64,000 nt of DNA from Flavobacterium psychrolimnae (GCF_003312425.1 NZ_QNUX01000001.1:434001-498000); one strand, 5' to 3'; positions 33,833 through 43,252 are shown, numbered from the stretch's first letter. Notes: generated by a model from the letters alone, not told the origin. Made by a program: numbers and translations.

Positions 33833-33867
33833 AAAAAAGCTTCGTTTACCAAAACGAAGCTTTTTTT
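33833..33867 (-). terminator. terminator of hisS
   Basis: AAGCTTCGTTT / AAACGAAGCTT stem with T-run on either strand, 12 bases past the hisS stop. Confidence 0.9.
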
Positions 33868-33878
33868 CTGCTTTTAAA

Positions 33879-35255
33879 TTAAGAATCTGACAATGCTTGT
33901 TTTACACCTTCAAAATCCAACGAAAGCTGTTCGCCCGTGATTAGATTTTTAAGAGAAAAAGTATTCGAAACCAATTCCTGCTCTCCTACAATTACGGCAA
34001 AAGGAATTCCTCTTTTGTCCGCATGTTGAAACTGCTTCGCCACTTTCGCATTATCAGGATACATTTCTACTTTAATGCCTGCATTCCTTAATTCTTTTAT
34101 TGCTTTCATCGCATAAAAAGCTTCTTTTTCACCATAATTAATAAACAACGCTTTAGAAGTTGCCGTTACGGTTTCTGGAAATAAATTCAATTCTTCAACA
34201 ACCAAATAGATTCGGTCTAATCCAAAAGAAATTCCCACGCCACTCATGTTTTTCAATCCGAAAATTCCGGTCAAATCATCGTACCTTCCACCGCCGCCAA
34301 TGGATCCCATTGCTACCGATTTTGGTGGAGCCACTTCAAAAATGGCACCTGTATAATAATTTAATCCTCGGGCCAAGGTTACATCCAAGTCTAAAATTGC
34401 TGTTGACAATCCTAGTTCCGTAACGTTGTCACAAATAAAACGCAGCTCTTCAACTCCTTTCATTCCTTCCTGTGATTCTTCAAGCAAAACCGAAAGTTGG
34501 TTTATTTTCTCTGAAATAGTTCCTGTAAAATTAAATAACGGCTGTACTTTCAGAATGGCATCTTCCGAAATTCCTTTCTCGATCATTTCTTTTTTTACGC
34601 CGTCTTCGCCAATTTTATCCAGCTTATCCAGCGCTACTGTAAAATCAATCAATTTATCCGAAGCACCGATTACCTCCGCGATTCCGGATAATATTTTTCT
34701 GTTATTGATTTTGATGGTTACACCTTCTAAACCCAAAGTCGAAAAAACCGTATCATATAATTGTACCAGTTCTACTTCTTGCCACAACGATTTCGAACCT
34801 ACCACATCCGCATCACATTGAAAAAACTCTCTGAAACGGCCTTTTTGTGGACGATCAGCTCTCCAAACAGGCTGGATTTGGTATCTCTTAAACGGAAATT
34901 CAATATCATTTTGGTGTTGTACCACATAACGCGCAAACGGGACGGTTAAGTCGTAACGCAATGCTTTCTCCGATATACTCGCAGTCAGTTTTGTGCTGTC
35001 TTTATTTTCCAGATGCGTTGCATTGGCTTTCGCCAAATAATCTCCGGAATTTAATATTTTAAAAATCAAACGATCGCCTTCTTCACCGTATTTTCCCATC
35101 AGGGTTTCGGAATTTTCAAATGAAGGCGTTTCTATGGGTTGGAATCCGAATTTCTCGAAATTACTTTTTATAATCTGAATGATATAGTGACGTTTTGCCA
35201 CCTCTGCAGGTGAAAAATCTCTAGTCCCTTTTGGAATGCTCGGTTTTGATGCCAT
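33879..35255 (-). CDS. hisS: histidine--tRNA ligase
   Basis: 458 residues from ATG 35255 ([16 protein letters not shown]). Class II synthetase: motif 1 region [14 protein letters not shown], motif 2 [23 protein letters not shown], histidine-specific motifs [15 protein letters not shown] and GGGGRYDDL, motif 3 [14 protein letters not shown], and a C-terminal anticodon-binding domain (about 370-455). It charges tRNA-His. The frame continues 38 codons upstream, but that stretch is basic, low-complexity and unlike any HisRS start. Alone in its unit, with a repeat element upstream. Confidence 0.97.
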   Translation of the reverse strand: MASKPSIPKGTRDFSPAEVAKRHYIIQIIKSNFEKFGFQPIETPSFENSETLMGKYGEEGDRLIFKILNSGDYLAKANATHLENKDSTKLTASISEKALRYDLTVPFARYVVQHQNDIEFPFKRYQIQPVWRADRPQKGRFREFFQCDADVVGSKSLWQEVELVQLYDTVFSTLGLEGVTIKINNRKILSGIAEVIGASDKLIDFTVALDKLDKIGEDGVKKEMIEKGISEDAILKVQPLFNFTGTISEKINQLSVLLEESQEGMKGVEELRFICDNVTELGLSTAILDLDVTLARGLNYYTGAIFEVAPPKSVAMGSIGGGGRYDDLTGIFGLKNMSGVGISFGLDRIYLVVEELNLFPETVTATSKALFINYGEKEAFYAMKAIKELRNAGIKVEMYPDNAKVAKQFQHADKRGIPFAVIVGEQELVSNTFSLKNLITGEQLSLDFEGVKQALSDS

Positions 35256-35385
35256 TTTTTGATTATTGGATTTTAGATTTTTAGATTTAGGAATTCTTGA
35301 AAAACTCCAAATTCTAATTCTTTGCAAATATCTTATTTTTAAAATAAATCTGTTTACAAATTTCATCATTTTATTGCCAGATGCC

Positions 35386-35496
35386 TAGCCCAGTTTGTAG
35401 CGAAAATAGGAAAGTGAAAAATAACATTGTTTTCACTGACAGATTGTAGCGAAAAGCTGGACACGAGCGAAGCGAACTGACGAAGTAAATAGCTCC
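35386..35496 (+). repeat. dispersed intergenic element TAGCCC...TAGCTCC, copy D (divergent)
   Basis: Begins TAGCCCAGTTTGTAGCG, has a GTGAAAA/TTTTCAC hairpin and GATTGTAGCG, and ends GTAAATAGCTCC. The second hairpin position holds GAGCGAAGCGAACTGACG. Together with the hisS and permease upstream regions it fills the 309-base gap 35256-35564; nothing else is visible there except a possible TATTTTCG box at 35545. Confidence 0.7.
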
Positions 35497-35564
35497 TAAA
35501 AAATAAATTAGGATTTTTGAAAAGGAAATTTGTAACAAAAATTGTATTTTCGTGTCAAACTGTT

Positions 35565-36809
35565 ATGATGTTAAAATTATTCAAAGAAAATATTCGCATT
35601 GCACTAGGTTCTATCAGAACGCAATTGTTGCGAACGGTTCTTACGGTGATGATTATCGCTATTGGAATCACGGCTTTAGTTAGTATTCTTACGGTTGTTT
35701 CGGCACTTGAAAATACAATTTCCTCCGATTTTGCATCGATGGGAGCCAATACCTTCAACATTAAACAATACGAAAATACGACTAGAAATCGTGGCGGAGG
35801 CGAGCGCGAAATAATAAATCCTATTGTTTCGTATCCTGAAGCCGTTGCTTTCAAAAACAAATACAAATATCCTTTTACGGAAACTTCGCTTTCGTTTACC
35901 GCTACTTCTGGTGCTGAAGTAAAATTTGAATCTTCAAAAACAGACCCAGAAAATACAATTGTAGGTGTCGATGAATTTTTCATGACTAATTCCGGTTTAG
36001 AAACCAGTGCTGGACGAAATTTTACAGGATTTGATATTGACAACAATGCCTATGTGTGTGTTGTAGGTTCTGATTTTGAAAAAGGATTACTAAAAGACGT
36101 GAATCCCATTGATAAAATAATTTCAATCAGAGGAGCTAAATTTAAGGTTATTGGGGTGTTAAAAGAGAAAGGATCAACTTTTGGGAACAGCCAGGATTTA
36201 CGGGTTTTAATTCCGATACAATTAGCGCGTTCCTTGTTTACGGCACCTAACATCAATTATACCGTGAGTGTTATGGTTGGCAAAAAAGAATTGCTGGACC
36301 AAGCCATAGACAATGCTAACAGCACAATGCGCAGGGTTCGTAAATTAAGTCCCGTTGAAGATAATAATTTTGGAATCGTCCGCAGTGATGACTTAATCAA
36401 CCGAATATTAGGAATCACACAATATTTGGGACTTGCTTCTTGGCTGATAGGTATCATCACCGTTCTGGGTTCTTCTATCGCTTTGATGAATATTATGATT
36501 GTCTCGGTAACAGAACGTACTCGAGAAATTGGGGTCAGAAAAGCATTGGGAGCCAAAAAAACGACAATAGCAATTCAGTTTTTCATAGAAACATTGCTAA
36601 TTGGTCAACTAGGCGGATTGGTGGGAATCATTTTTGGAATCCTAATTGGTTTTGGTATTGCAACCGCAATGGATTTTGCATTCGTAATTCCGTGGGGCGC
36701 AATTATAGCCGCTTTCATCACTAGTTTCATTGTAGCCATTGCTTCCGGATTATACCCTGCTATCAAAGCCGCTGTATTAGATCCAATTGAAGCGTTACGA
36801 TACGAATAA
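35565..36809 (+). CDS. ABC transporter permease, MacB/FtsX type
   Basis: 414 residues from ATG 35565 (the frame starts earlier, but MMLKLFKENIRIALGSIR is the usual N-terminus). One N-terminal helix (TVLTVMIIAIGITALVSILT), a MacB-type periplasmic domain (about 45-270) and three C-terminal helices with TERTREIGVRKALGAKKT, the FtsX signature. It works with a separate ATPase, which is not adjacent here, and may take part in outer-envelope export or lipoprotein handling. Single gene ending in a short C-rich repeat. Confidence 0.88.
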   Translation: MMLKLFKENIRIALGSIRTQLLRTVLTVMIIAIGITALVSILTVVSALENTISSDFASMGANTFNIKQYENTTRNRGGGEREIINPIVSYPEAVAFKNKYKYPFTETSLSFTATSGAEVKFESSKTDPENTIVGVDEFFMTNSGLETSAGRNFTGFDIDNNAYVCVVGSDFEKGLLKDVNPIDKIISIRGAKFKVIGVLKEKGSTFGNSQDLRVLIPIQLARSLFTAPNINYTVSVMVGKKELLDQAIDNANSTMRRVRKLSPVEDNNFGIVRSDDLINRILGITQYLGLASWLIGIITVLGSSIALMNIMIVSVTERTREIGVRKALGAKKTTIAIQFFIETLLIGQLGGLVGIIFGILIGFGIATAMDFAFVIPWGAIIAAFITSFIVAIASGLYPAIKAAVLDPIEALRYE

Positions 36810-36810
36810 A

Positions 36811-36836
36811 GCCCCCTATCCCCTGAAGGAGGAATA
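36811..36836 (+). repeat. short 'GCCCCCTATCCCCTGAAGGAGGAAT' repeat
   Basis: C-rich then G-rich halves that partly pair. It lies immediately after the permease stop and is of the same general class as the sequences at 12331 and 50020. Confidence 0.5.
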
Positions 36837-36871
36837 AAGTATGCAGATTAAAAACTGAATACTAGGACTGT

Positions 36872-37735
36872 TTACTGAACACTCATTTCTCCTTTAATCA
36901 TCCGGTCGTTCCCGTAAATATCCTTGCGCAATTCTATATTTTTGAAATTCATTTTTTCGAGTAAATCAATCATTTCTTTTCCTAAATACTGATTGATTTC
37001 AAAATACAACTGACTATTTTCAGAACCGTTTTTATGGGCCAATTCGGCTATTTTTTTATAGAAAATTAATGCGTCGTTATCTTCTACAAAAAGTGCCAAA
37101 TGCGGTTCATTGTTCAAAACATTTTTCTTGATTTCCTCTTTTTCTAAATTGCGAACATAAGGCGGATTGGATACGATAATATCAAATTGTTGTTGTAAAT
37201 CTTCTGTTTCAAGAATGTTTTGATTGACAAAAGTGACTTTTACTGCATTTATTTCTGCATTTTTTTGGGCCGTAGCCAAAGCTTTTTCAGAAACATCAAT
37301 CGCAAAAACTTCGGCATTTGGAAGATTCTTCGCCAATGAAATAGCGATGCAACCGCTTCCTGTTCCAATATCAAGAATACGGATCTTTTTATTTTCGCCT
37401 TTTGACTTTTGACTTTCTAAAATCCATTCCACTAATTCTTCGGTCTCTGGTCTTGGAATTAAAACATATTCATTAACTTGAAAATCCAAACCGTAAAAAC
37501 TCGTTTTCCCTAACAAATATTGAATCGGAATCTCCTTTTTTAATTGTTCTAAAATCGATTTCCAAACTACAATTTCTTCCTCCGAAAAAACCAAATCAGG
37601 ATGTAAAGCCAAGTCAATTCTTTTTAATTGCTGTTTGTCCTCTAGAACCAAATAAAAAAAGCTCTCGGCCTCACCTGCATCGTAAATGGGTCCAAGTTGC
37701 TGAATAAACTGGCTTCTATATTCTTTTATTTTCAT
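36872..37735 (-). CDS. prmC: peptide chain release factor N5-glutamine methyltransferase
   Basis: 287 residues. N-terminal helical substrate-binding domain (1-85; IQYLLGKTSFYGLDF), then a Rossmann methyltransferase with ILDIGTGSGCIAISLAK (SAM loop), IDVSEKALATAQKN and the active-site NPPY in SNPPYVRN (about 190). It methylates the GGQ glutamine of release factors RF1/RF2. YVLIPRPETEELVEW is another family block. Leftward, convergent with the permease and followed upstream by the GNAT gene. Confidence 0.95.
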   Translation of the reverse strand: MKIKEYRSQFIQQLGPIYDAGEAESFFYLVLEDKQQLKRIDLALHPDLVFSEEEIVVWKSILEQLKKEIPIQYLLGKTSFYGLDFQVNEYVLIPRPETEELVEWILESQKSKGENKKIRILDIGTGSGCIAISLAKNLPNAEVFAIDVSEKALATAQKNAEINAVKVTFVNQNILETEDLQQQFDIIVSNPPYVRNLEKEEIKKNVLNNEPHLALFVEDNDALIFYKKIAELAHKNGSENSQLYFEINQYLGKEMIDLLEKMNFKNIELRKDIYGNDRMIKGEMSVQ

Positions 37736-37787
37736 TTTATAGTGGTATCGATGCTATGAATCAATTCGGCAATTCAACTTTTAAAAC

Positions 37788-38273
37788 TTACAGCTCTTTT
37801 AGCATCCAAACCGGACAACTAACATGACCGGTGCTTCCCATAGGGCCAGAAATATATTCAAAACCTGTCTTTTTATATAATTTTTGTGCATCAAGCATAA
37901 ATGGCATCGTTTCCAAATAGCATTTTTCGAAGCCAAAATTCCGAGCACTTTGGATACACACTTCCATCATTTCAGTTCCAATTCCAATTCCGCGTGTTTC
38001 AGGTAGAAAATACATTTTCTGCAATTCGCAAATGTTATCTGCTTCGTTTGCAAGTGGAGCAATTCCGGCTACACCTACAATTCTTCCGTTGTTCTCTACT
38101 ACATAATAAACGGATTTTGGTTTATTGTACTCTTCATACATTAAATCCAAATACGGATCTTCATAAGCTGTCCCCACTTTTGGAATATCCAACTCATCAA
38201 AAACAGCACGAATTAATTGTGCAACTTCAGAATTGTCCTCTTTATTTATTTTTCTGATAATGTAATTTTCCAT
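37788..38273 (-). CDS. GNAT family N-acetyltransferase
   Basis: 161 residues, one GNAT domain. Central acetyl-CoA motif MYFLPETRGIGIGTEMMEVC (Q/RxxGxG/A form RGIGIG) and C-terminal AQKLYKKTGFEYISGPMGSTGH. Substrate unknown: family members acetylate small amines, amino acids or protein N-termini. It lies about 50 bases upstream of prmC in the same direction and may be co-transcribed. Confidence 0.88.
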   Translation of the reverse strand: MENYIIRKINKEDNSEVAQLIRAVFDELDIPKVGTAYEDPYLDLMYEEYNKPKSVYYVVENNGRIVGVAGIAPLANEADNICELQKMYFLPETRGIGIGTEMMEVCIQSARNFGFEKCYLETMPFMLDAQKLYKKTGFEYISGPMGSTGHVSCPVWMLKEL

Positions 38274-38342
38274 TTTTTCAAAATCTGATTATACCTGCAA
38301 AAATAGAAATTGTTTACTATTATTTTGAAAAGTTTCAAACAA

Positions 38343-38384
38343 ATCCCGACTTGCTTCTGAAGTTTCGCTACGGGATTGGGGCTA
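38343..38384 (-). repeat. dispersed intergenic element, short/degenerate copy F
   Basis: On the minus strand begins TAGCCCCAATCCCGTAGCGAA and closes with CGGGATT. It keeps only the first part of the element and its own ATCCCG/CGGGAT pairing. It overlaps the upstream extension of the ribD frame, which argues against that extension being coding. Confidence 0.5.
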
Positions 38385-38398
38385 ACCTCAAAAATTAC

Positions 38399-38406
38399 TA
38401 CTTTTG
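38399..38406 (+). promoter_or_regulatory. TACTTTTG -7 box of ribD
   Basis: Perfect TAnnTTTG, four bases before GTG 38411, so the mRNA should begin at or within a few bases of the start codon. Confidence 0.65.
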
Positions 38407-38410
38407 TGAT

Positions 38411-39454
38411 GTGAAAATACATGAAAAATACATAAAACGGTGCATTGAATTAGCCAAAAATGGTTTGGGAACAACGTATCCAAATCCCTTAGTAGGCAGT
38501 GTTATAGTTTATAAAGATAAAATCATTGGCGAAGGCTGGCATAAAAAATCAGGAGAACCACATGCCGAAGTCAATGCTGTAAATTCCGTAAAAGACAAAT
38601 CATTATTGAACAAAGCCACAATTTATGTGAGTCTGGAGCCGTGCAGTCATTTTGGAAAAACGCCTCCATGTTGTGATTTGATTATCAAAAATAAAATTCC
38701 AAATGTGGTCATAGGAACAGTAGATCCGAATATAAAAGTAGCCGGAAACGGTATTAAAAAACTTATTGAAGCCGGAATACATGTCACCGTAGGCATCCTT
38801 GAAGAGGAATGTCATGAACTCAATAAAAGATTCTTTACTTTTCACGAAAAGAAAAGGCCTTATATCATCTTGAAATGGGCCGAAAGTCAAGATGGATTTA
38901 TTGCACCCAATGAAAAATTAGAAAAAAAACCGGTGTGGATTACCAATACGTACTCTAGACAATTAGTACACAAATGGCGTACTGAAGAACAAGCGATTCT
39001 CGTGGGAACCCAAACGGTTATTGATGATAATCCAAAACTAGATGCCAGAGATTGGTATGGAAACAATCCTATTCGAGTGGTTTTAGATCAAAATAACCGA
39101 ATCCCAAAAGACAATCATATCCTTGACAATCAAGTTAAAACTATCCTATTTTCTAGATTTGAAATGGCTGTTGAAAAAGAAAATAGTATCTTTGAAACAA
39201 TCGATTTTGAAAAAAATGTAGCGCAGCAAGTTATTCAATCGTTGTATAAACATAACATTCAATCCGTTATTATTGAGGGCGGAAGACAAACGATACAAAC
39301 TTTTATCGATGCCAATCTTTGGGACGAGGCACGAATATTTATTGGAAAAGTCCAATTCAAAAATGGAATCAAGGCGCCTAATCTTGTTAATAAACAGTTC
39401 GAAAAACATTTGATTGGTGCTGACGAACTTATAATTTCTAGAAACCATGATTAA
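38411..39454 (+). CDS. ribD: bifunctional riboflavin deaminase/reductase RibD
   Basis: 347 residues starting with GTG 38411 (MKIHEKYIKRCIELAKNG). The N-terminal deaminase has zinc-site motif PHAEVNAV (about 49-56) and PCSHFGKTPPCCDLI (about 78-92). The C-terminal reductase is about 150-345, with LKWAESQDGFIA, WITNTYSR, VGTQTVIDDNPKL and IIEGGRQTIQTFI. It performs the second and third steps of riboflavin synthesis. The frame is open upstream to 38351, but that part is repeat copy F and lies before the promoter box. It overlaps the next gene by eight bases. Confidence 0.95.
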   Translation: MKIHEKYIKRCIELAKNGLGTTYPNPLVGSVIVYKDKIIGEGWHKKSGEPHAEVNAVNSVKDKSLLNKATIYVSLEPCSHFGKTPPCCDLIIKNKIPNVVIGTVDPNIKVAGNGIKKLIEAGIHVTVGILEEECHELNKRFFTFHEKKRPYIILKWAESQDGFIAPNEKLEKKPVWITNTYSRQLVHKWRTEEQAILVGTQTVIDDNPKLDARDWYGNNPIRVVLDQNNRIPKDNHILDNQVKTILFSRFEMAVEKENSIFETIDFEKNVAQQVIQSLYKHNIQSVIIEGGRQTIQTFIDANLWDEARIFIGKVQFKNGIKAPNLVNKQFEKHLIGADELIISRNHD

Positions 39455-40049
39455 TACTATAATATTTGATTTTGGAGATGTATTTATCAATTTAGATAAG
39501 CAAGCCACCATTAATGCTTTTGAAAAATTAGGATTAAAGGAATGGAATGAAGATCTAGATTTTTTGAATAAACAATTTGAAACTGGGCAAATTTCCCGTG
39601 AAAACTTCCTTTTTGGAATTCAAAAACATATTCCTAGTGCCAGCATAAAAGAAATATTGTCCGCTTGGAACGCGATACTTCTTGACTTTCCGTTGTATCG
39701 ATTAGAATTTCTGCAAATGCTATCTGAGAAATACCGTCTTTTCTTATTGTCCAATACGGATGCAATTCACATCGAAAATTTCGAGCAAAGGCATGGAGTT
39801 TCATTTTACAGGGATTTTTATCAATGTTTTGAAAAAGTTTATTTTTCATTTGAACTTGGCTTGAGAAAACCAAATCCTGAGACATTCAATCATTTGATAA
39901 ACAACCATGAATTAGCTCCCAAACGCACGTTATTTGTGGATGATAAAAAAGAGAATACTGATGCTGCTCTCGCATTAGGATTTGAAGTTTGGAATTTACA
40001 AGTGGGAGAAGAAGATGTCATCAATTTACTGGATAAAAAGATAATTTGA
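39447..40049 (+). CDS. HAD-IA family phosphatase
   Basis: 200 residues. Motif I begins FDFGDVFINLD (about 7-17), in which the second Asp of DxD is replaced by Val, as in the YihX-like branch. Motif II has LLSNTDAIH, motif III Lys is in GLRKPNPETF and motif IV is FVDDKKENTDAA. Cytoplasmic phosphatase of unknown substrate; YihX relatives act on glucose-1-phosphate. It overlaps ribD by eight bases, so translation is coupled; a role in the missing riboflavin phosphatase step is conceivable but unproven. Confidence 0.88.
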   Translation: MINTIIFDFGDVFINLDKQATINAFEKLGLKEWNEDLDFLNKQFETGQISRENFLFGIQKHIPSASIKEILSAWNAILLDFPLYRLEFLQMLSEKYRLFLLSNTDAIHIENFEQRHGVSFYRDFYQCFEKVYFSFELGLRKPNPETFNHLINNHELAPKRTLFVDDKKENTDAALALGFEVWNLQVGEEDVINLLDKKII

Positions 40050-40107
40050 TAGCAACTACCTCAGCAATCTAAGTCAAATTTAAGTTTCACTCCCTTTTGT
40101 ATTCAAA

Positions 40108-40731
40108 TTGAAAGACACCTACCGCACTATTGAAATCCCATCCGAGCAAATTCTATTTAAAGAAAAAAATAGCAAATTTTTTGGCTATGCGTACCCAATC
40201 AAAACCGATGAAGAGGTAAAACCACTCCTCGAAATTTTACGAAAGCAACATCCTAACGCAGGACATTTTTGTTATGCCTACCAAATGGGCAGTGATGCAA
40301 TAATTTACAGAGCAAATGATGACGGAGAACCAAGTAATAGCGCCGGAATGCCTATTTATGGACAAATTCAGTCTTTTTCAGTCACAAATGTATTGGTAGT
40401 AGTGGTTCGGATATTTGGTGGAGTAAAATTAGGAGTTGGCGGATTGATTTCGACTTATAAAACTACTGCGCAAATGGTTCTTGAAAGTTGTAACATTGTC
40501 GAAAAAACAATAGATATTCATTTTGAAATCACTTTTGATTACCAAAACATGAATAAAGTGATGCGCGTAATCAAGGAAAAAAAACTGGAAATGGTATCTC
40601 AGGAAATGGAAATAGATGAAATTACGACTCTTCCAATTGGAAAAATTGAACTAAAAACACGAAAAAAAAATGCCGAAATGATATTCGACATTTTCAATTC
40701 GATGTTTGAAATCGAAATAAATCGGCTTTAA
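40108..40731 (+). CDS. YigZ/IMPACT family protein
   Basis: 207 residues. The IMPACT domain is clear: FYAYPI-like block (KFFGYAYPIKTDEEV), HFCYAYQMG, NDDGEPSNSAGMPI and RIFGGVKLGVGGLISTY; a C-terminal ferredoxin-like DUF1949-type domain follows (about 135-205). Bacterial members bind nucleic acid or ribosomes, but the role is unsettled. The start is TTG 40108 (KDTYRTIEIPSEQ follows); there is no ATG upstream in frame. It follows the HAD gene by 58 bases and converges with the thioesterase gene. Confidence 0.9.
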   Translation: MKDTYRTIEIPSEQILFKEKNSKFFGYAYPIKTDEEVKPLLEILRKQHPNAGHFCYAYQMGSDAIIYRANDDGEPSNSAGMPIYGQIQSFSVTNVLVVVVRIFGGVKLGVGGLISTYKTTAQMVLESCNIVEKTIDIHFEITFDYQNMNKVMRVIKEKKLEMVSQEMEIDEITTLPIGKIELKTRKKNAEMIFDIFNSMFEIEINRL

Positions 40732-40760
40732 TTTCATTACAAAATTGCCTCTTTGGTAAT

Positions 40761-41165
40761 TTATTCGATAGTTTTTAACAATTCCAAAATATAATCTGGA
40801 GGAGCCGTTGGTCGACCCGTTTTTAAGGACACAAAAACCAGAATAAATTGGGCTGTTGTTAATAACTCATTCGACTCATTATAAATTGCGCAATCAAATT
40901 CAATCTTCACAGAAGTCTGACTTTTAAAAACCGTATGAACCGTTAGCAACTCATCATAGCGAGCAGATTTTTTATAATTTATATTCATGGAAACTATAGG
41001 CAACGCAATACCGCTTTCCTCCATGCTTTTATATGAAATCCCTTTGTTTCTAAGCCATTCCACCCTTCCTATTTCAAAATATGGAATATAATTCCCATGA
41101 TAAACAACTCCCATTTGGTCTGTTTCGGAGTATCGAACCCTAACTTCTATTTGATGATCTTTCAT
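40761..41165 (-). CDS. acyl-CoA thioesterase, hotdog fold (YbgC/FadM type)
   Basis: 134 residues. The active-site phrase RYSETDQMGVVYHGNYIPYFEIGR (about 9-32) holds the Asp of the 4HBT/YbgC family. The rest follows the hotdog pattern (VEWLRNKGISYKSMEESGI, VSMNINYKKSARYDELL). It hydrolyses acyl-CoA or acyl-ACP thioesters; chain length unknown. Divergent from dnaA with 184 bases between. The same neighbourhood is, as I recall, common in Flavobacteria. Confidence 0.9.
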   Translation of the reverse strand: MKDHQIEVRVRYSETDQMGVVYHGNYIPYFEIGRVEWLRNKGISYKSMEESGIALPIVSMNINYKKSARYDELLTVHTVFKSQTSVKIEFDCAIYNESNELLTTAQFILVFVSLKTGRPTAPPDYILELLKTIE

Positions 41166-41349
41166 TAATTATGAATTAAAAATTTAAACTTTGAACGGTG
41201 CCTTACAACAATAATTCGTAAAATTATTACCCTATATATTTTTTTTTACAGAAATTTGTTCACATATTTGTTACCCCGATAATTAATAACAAAACATCTT
41301 TTTTTTAGTAAGATAACAATTACCAATTAAAAACAATTTTATAGAATAT
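41166..41349. other. dnaA upstream region, no clear DnaA-box cluster
   Basis: AT-rich divergent region. TTGTTCACA (41257-41265 area) is two mismatches from TTATCCACA; no cluster of DnaA boxes was found. CATATTTG at about 41269 is one mismatch from the -7 consensus and may serve dnaA. No sign that this is the replication origin. Confidence 0.4.
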
Positions 41350-42777
41350 ATGAACAAAACTGCTCAATCAGTATGGGAAAACTGTTTGTCTTTCATAAAA
41401 GACAACATCCAAGACCAAGCGTACAAAACTTGGTTCGAACCAATCAAATCAGTTGAACTTACCGATAACGCATTATATATTCAAGTTCCAAGTAAATTTT
41501 TCTATGAATGGTTGGAAGAGCACTATGTAAAATTACTAAAAGTAGCCCTTACAAAAGAACTTGGAAAAAACGCTAAGTTACTTTATAAAATCAGAATGGA
41601 AAACACTTATGGCAATAAACAACCGTTTACGGAACAGTTGCCAAGTGCTAATAGGGTTCCTATGAAACCACAGGAAGTGGATGCTCCATTTAAAAACTTA
41701 AACCCAGAATTAAAAAATCCTTTTGTTATTCCGGGGATTCGAAATCTAAAAATTGAATCACAACTAAATGCAAATTACAGTTTTGATAATTTTTTAGAAG
41801 GAGATTCCAATAGATTAGCACGTTCTGCAGGTATGGCTGTTGCCAATAAACCGGGTGGAACTTCGTTTAATCCTTTGTTGATTTTTGGAGGAGTTGGTCT
41901 TGGAAAAACACACTTAGCACATGCTATTGGTGTTGAAATAAAAGATAAATATCCTGAAAAAACGGTTTTATACATTTCGGCTGAAATTTTCACACAACAA
42001 TACATTGACTCGGTTAAGAAAAACAACCGAAATGATTTTATTCATTTTTATCAATTAATTGATGTTTTAATCATTGATGATGTACAATTCCTTTCCGGTA
42101 AGTCTGGAACTCAGGATGTATTTTTCCATATCTTTAATTATTTACATCAAAATGGCAAACAGGTAATCCTAACTTCGGATAAGGCGCCTGTTGACATGCA
42201 AGATATTGAACAACGTTTATTATCCCGTTTCAAATGGGGATTATCTGCGGAATTGCACCAACCGGATTATGAAACCAGAATTTCCATCCTGAAAAACATA
42301 TTGTACAGAGATGGTGTAGAAATTCCGGAAGAAATTATCGAATATGTGGCCCGCAATATCAAATCAAATGTTAGAGAATTAGAAGGAGCAATCATTTCAC
42401 TAATAGCGCAATCGTCTTTCAATAAAAAAGAAGTGACATTGGAACTTGCTAAAAGTGTCGTGGAAAAGTTTGTGAAAAATGTAAAAAGAGAAATTTCTAT
42501 CGATTATATTCAAAAAATTGTATCGGATTATTTCCAATTGGATTTAGAAACATTGCAGTCGAAAACAAGAAAAAGACACGTAGTTCAGGCTCGTCAGTTA
42601 GCCATGTTTTTTGCAAAGAAATTTACTAAAGCTTCTTTGGCAAATATAGGTTCTCAAATTGGAGATCGCGACCACGCAACGGTGTTACACGCTTGTAAAA
42701 CTGTTGATAATTTAGTGGCTACTGACAAACAATTCAAAAAGTTCGTTGAGGATATCAATAAAAAATTAACGTTGTAA
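41350..42777 (+). CDS. dnaA: chromosomal replication initiator protein DnaA
   Basis: 475 residues in four domains: I (1-85; VWENCLSFIKDNIQDQAYKT), linker II, AAA+ III (about 145-360) with Walker A GGVGLGKTHLAHA, Walker B VLIIDDVQFLSG and sensor motifs, and the IV DNA-binding domain ending with IGDRDHATVLHACKTV, the diagnostic signature. It opens oriC and regulates initiation. Starts at ATG 41350, followed seven bases after its stop by the LMW phosphatase gene, suggesting one transcript. Confidence 0.98.
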   Translation: MNKTAQSVWENCLSFIKDNIQDQAYKTWFEPIKSVELTDNALYIQVPSKFFYEWLEEHYVKLLKVALTKELGKNAKLLYKIRMENTYGNKQPFTEQLPSANRVPMKPQEVDAPFKNLNPELKNPFVIPGIRNLKIESQLNANYSFDNFLEGDSNRLARSAGMAVANKPGGTSFNPLLIFGGVGLGKTHLAHAIGVEIKDKYPEKTVLYISAEIFTQQYIDSVKKNNRNDFIHFYQLIDVLIIDDVQFLSGKSGTQDVFFHIFNYLHQNGKQVILTSDKAPVDMQDIEQRLLSRFKWGLSAELHQPDYETRISILKNILYRDGVEIPEEIIEYVARNIKSNVRELEGAIISLIAQSSFNKKEVTLELAKSVVEKFVKNVKREISIDYIQKIVSDYFQLDLETLQSKTRKRHVVQARQLAMFFAKKFTKASLANIGSQIGDRDHATVLHACKTVDNLVATDKQFKKFVEDINKKLTL

Positions 42778-42784
42778 AAGCATC

Positions 42785-43252
42785 ATGTCTGTAAAAATTC
42801 TAATGGTTTGTTTGGGAAATATTTGCCGTTCTCCATTGGCAGAAGGCATTTTGGCTTCAAAACTTCCTAAAGACAAATTCACAGTTGATTCAGCAGGGAC
42901 TGGCTCTTGGCATATTGGCCATTCGCCTGATGAACGTTCAATTGCTGTTGCAAAAAAAAATAAAATCAGCATTTCAAATCAAAAAGGACGACAATTCAGC
43001 TCTAAGGATTTTGAAGAATTTGATTATATCTATGTGATGGATAGTTCCAATTACAAAAATGTAACTGCACTTGCCCAAAATCAGAATCAAGTAGAAAAAG
43101 TTCAGCTTATTTTGAATGAATTATTTCCAAATGAAAATGTAGATGTTCCTGATCCCTATTTTGGTTTACCAAACGGATTTGAAATCGTCTACAATATGTT
43201 AGATGAAGTTTGCGATATAATTGCAAAAAAACTTATAGCGAAGCACACATAA
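42785..43252 (+). CDS. low-molecular-weight protein-tyrosine phosphatase
   Basis: 155 residues. P-loop CLGNICRSPLAEG (C-x5-R-S, about 9-21), general-acid loop DVPDPYFG (about 119-126), and the usual DSAGTGSWHIG block. It removes phosphate from tyrosine, and in some bacteria from sugar phosphates, in the cytoplasm. It follows dnaA by seven bases. That arrangement, with the SAM methyltransferase next, is in my recollection conserved among Flavobacteria but has no known functional reason. Confidence 0.93.
   Translation: MSVKILMVCLGNICRSPLAEGILASKLPKDKFTVDSAGTGSWHIGHSPDERSIAVAKKNKISISNQKGRQFSSKDFEEFDYIYVMDSSNYKNVTALAQNQNQVEKVQLILNELFPNENVDVPDPYFGLPNGFEIVYNMLDEVCDIIAKKLIAKHT

Noticed and set aside
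34426..34821. 131-codon rightward frame
   Set aside because: Shadow of hisS on the opposite strand; serine-rich translation without any motif.
38351..38410. N-terminal extension of RibD
   Set aside because: The stretch consists of repeat fragment F plus the promoter box; conserved RibD sequence begins at GTG 38411.
41250..41270. DnaA box near dnaA
   Set aside because: TTGTTCACA differs at two positions from TTATCCACA and stands alone; not enough for an origin.
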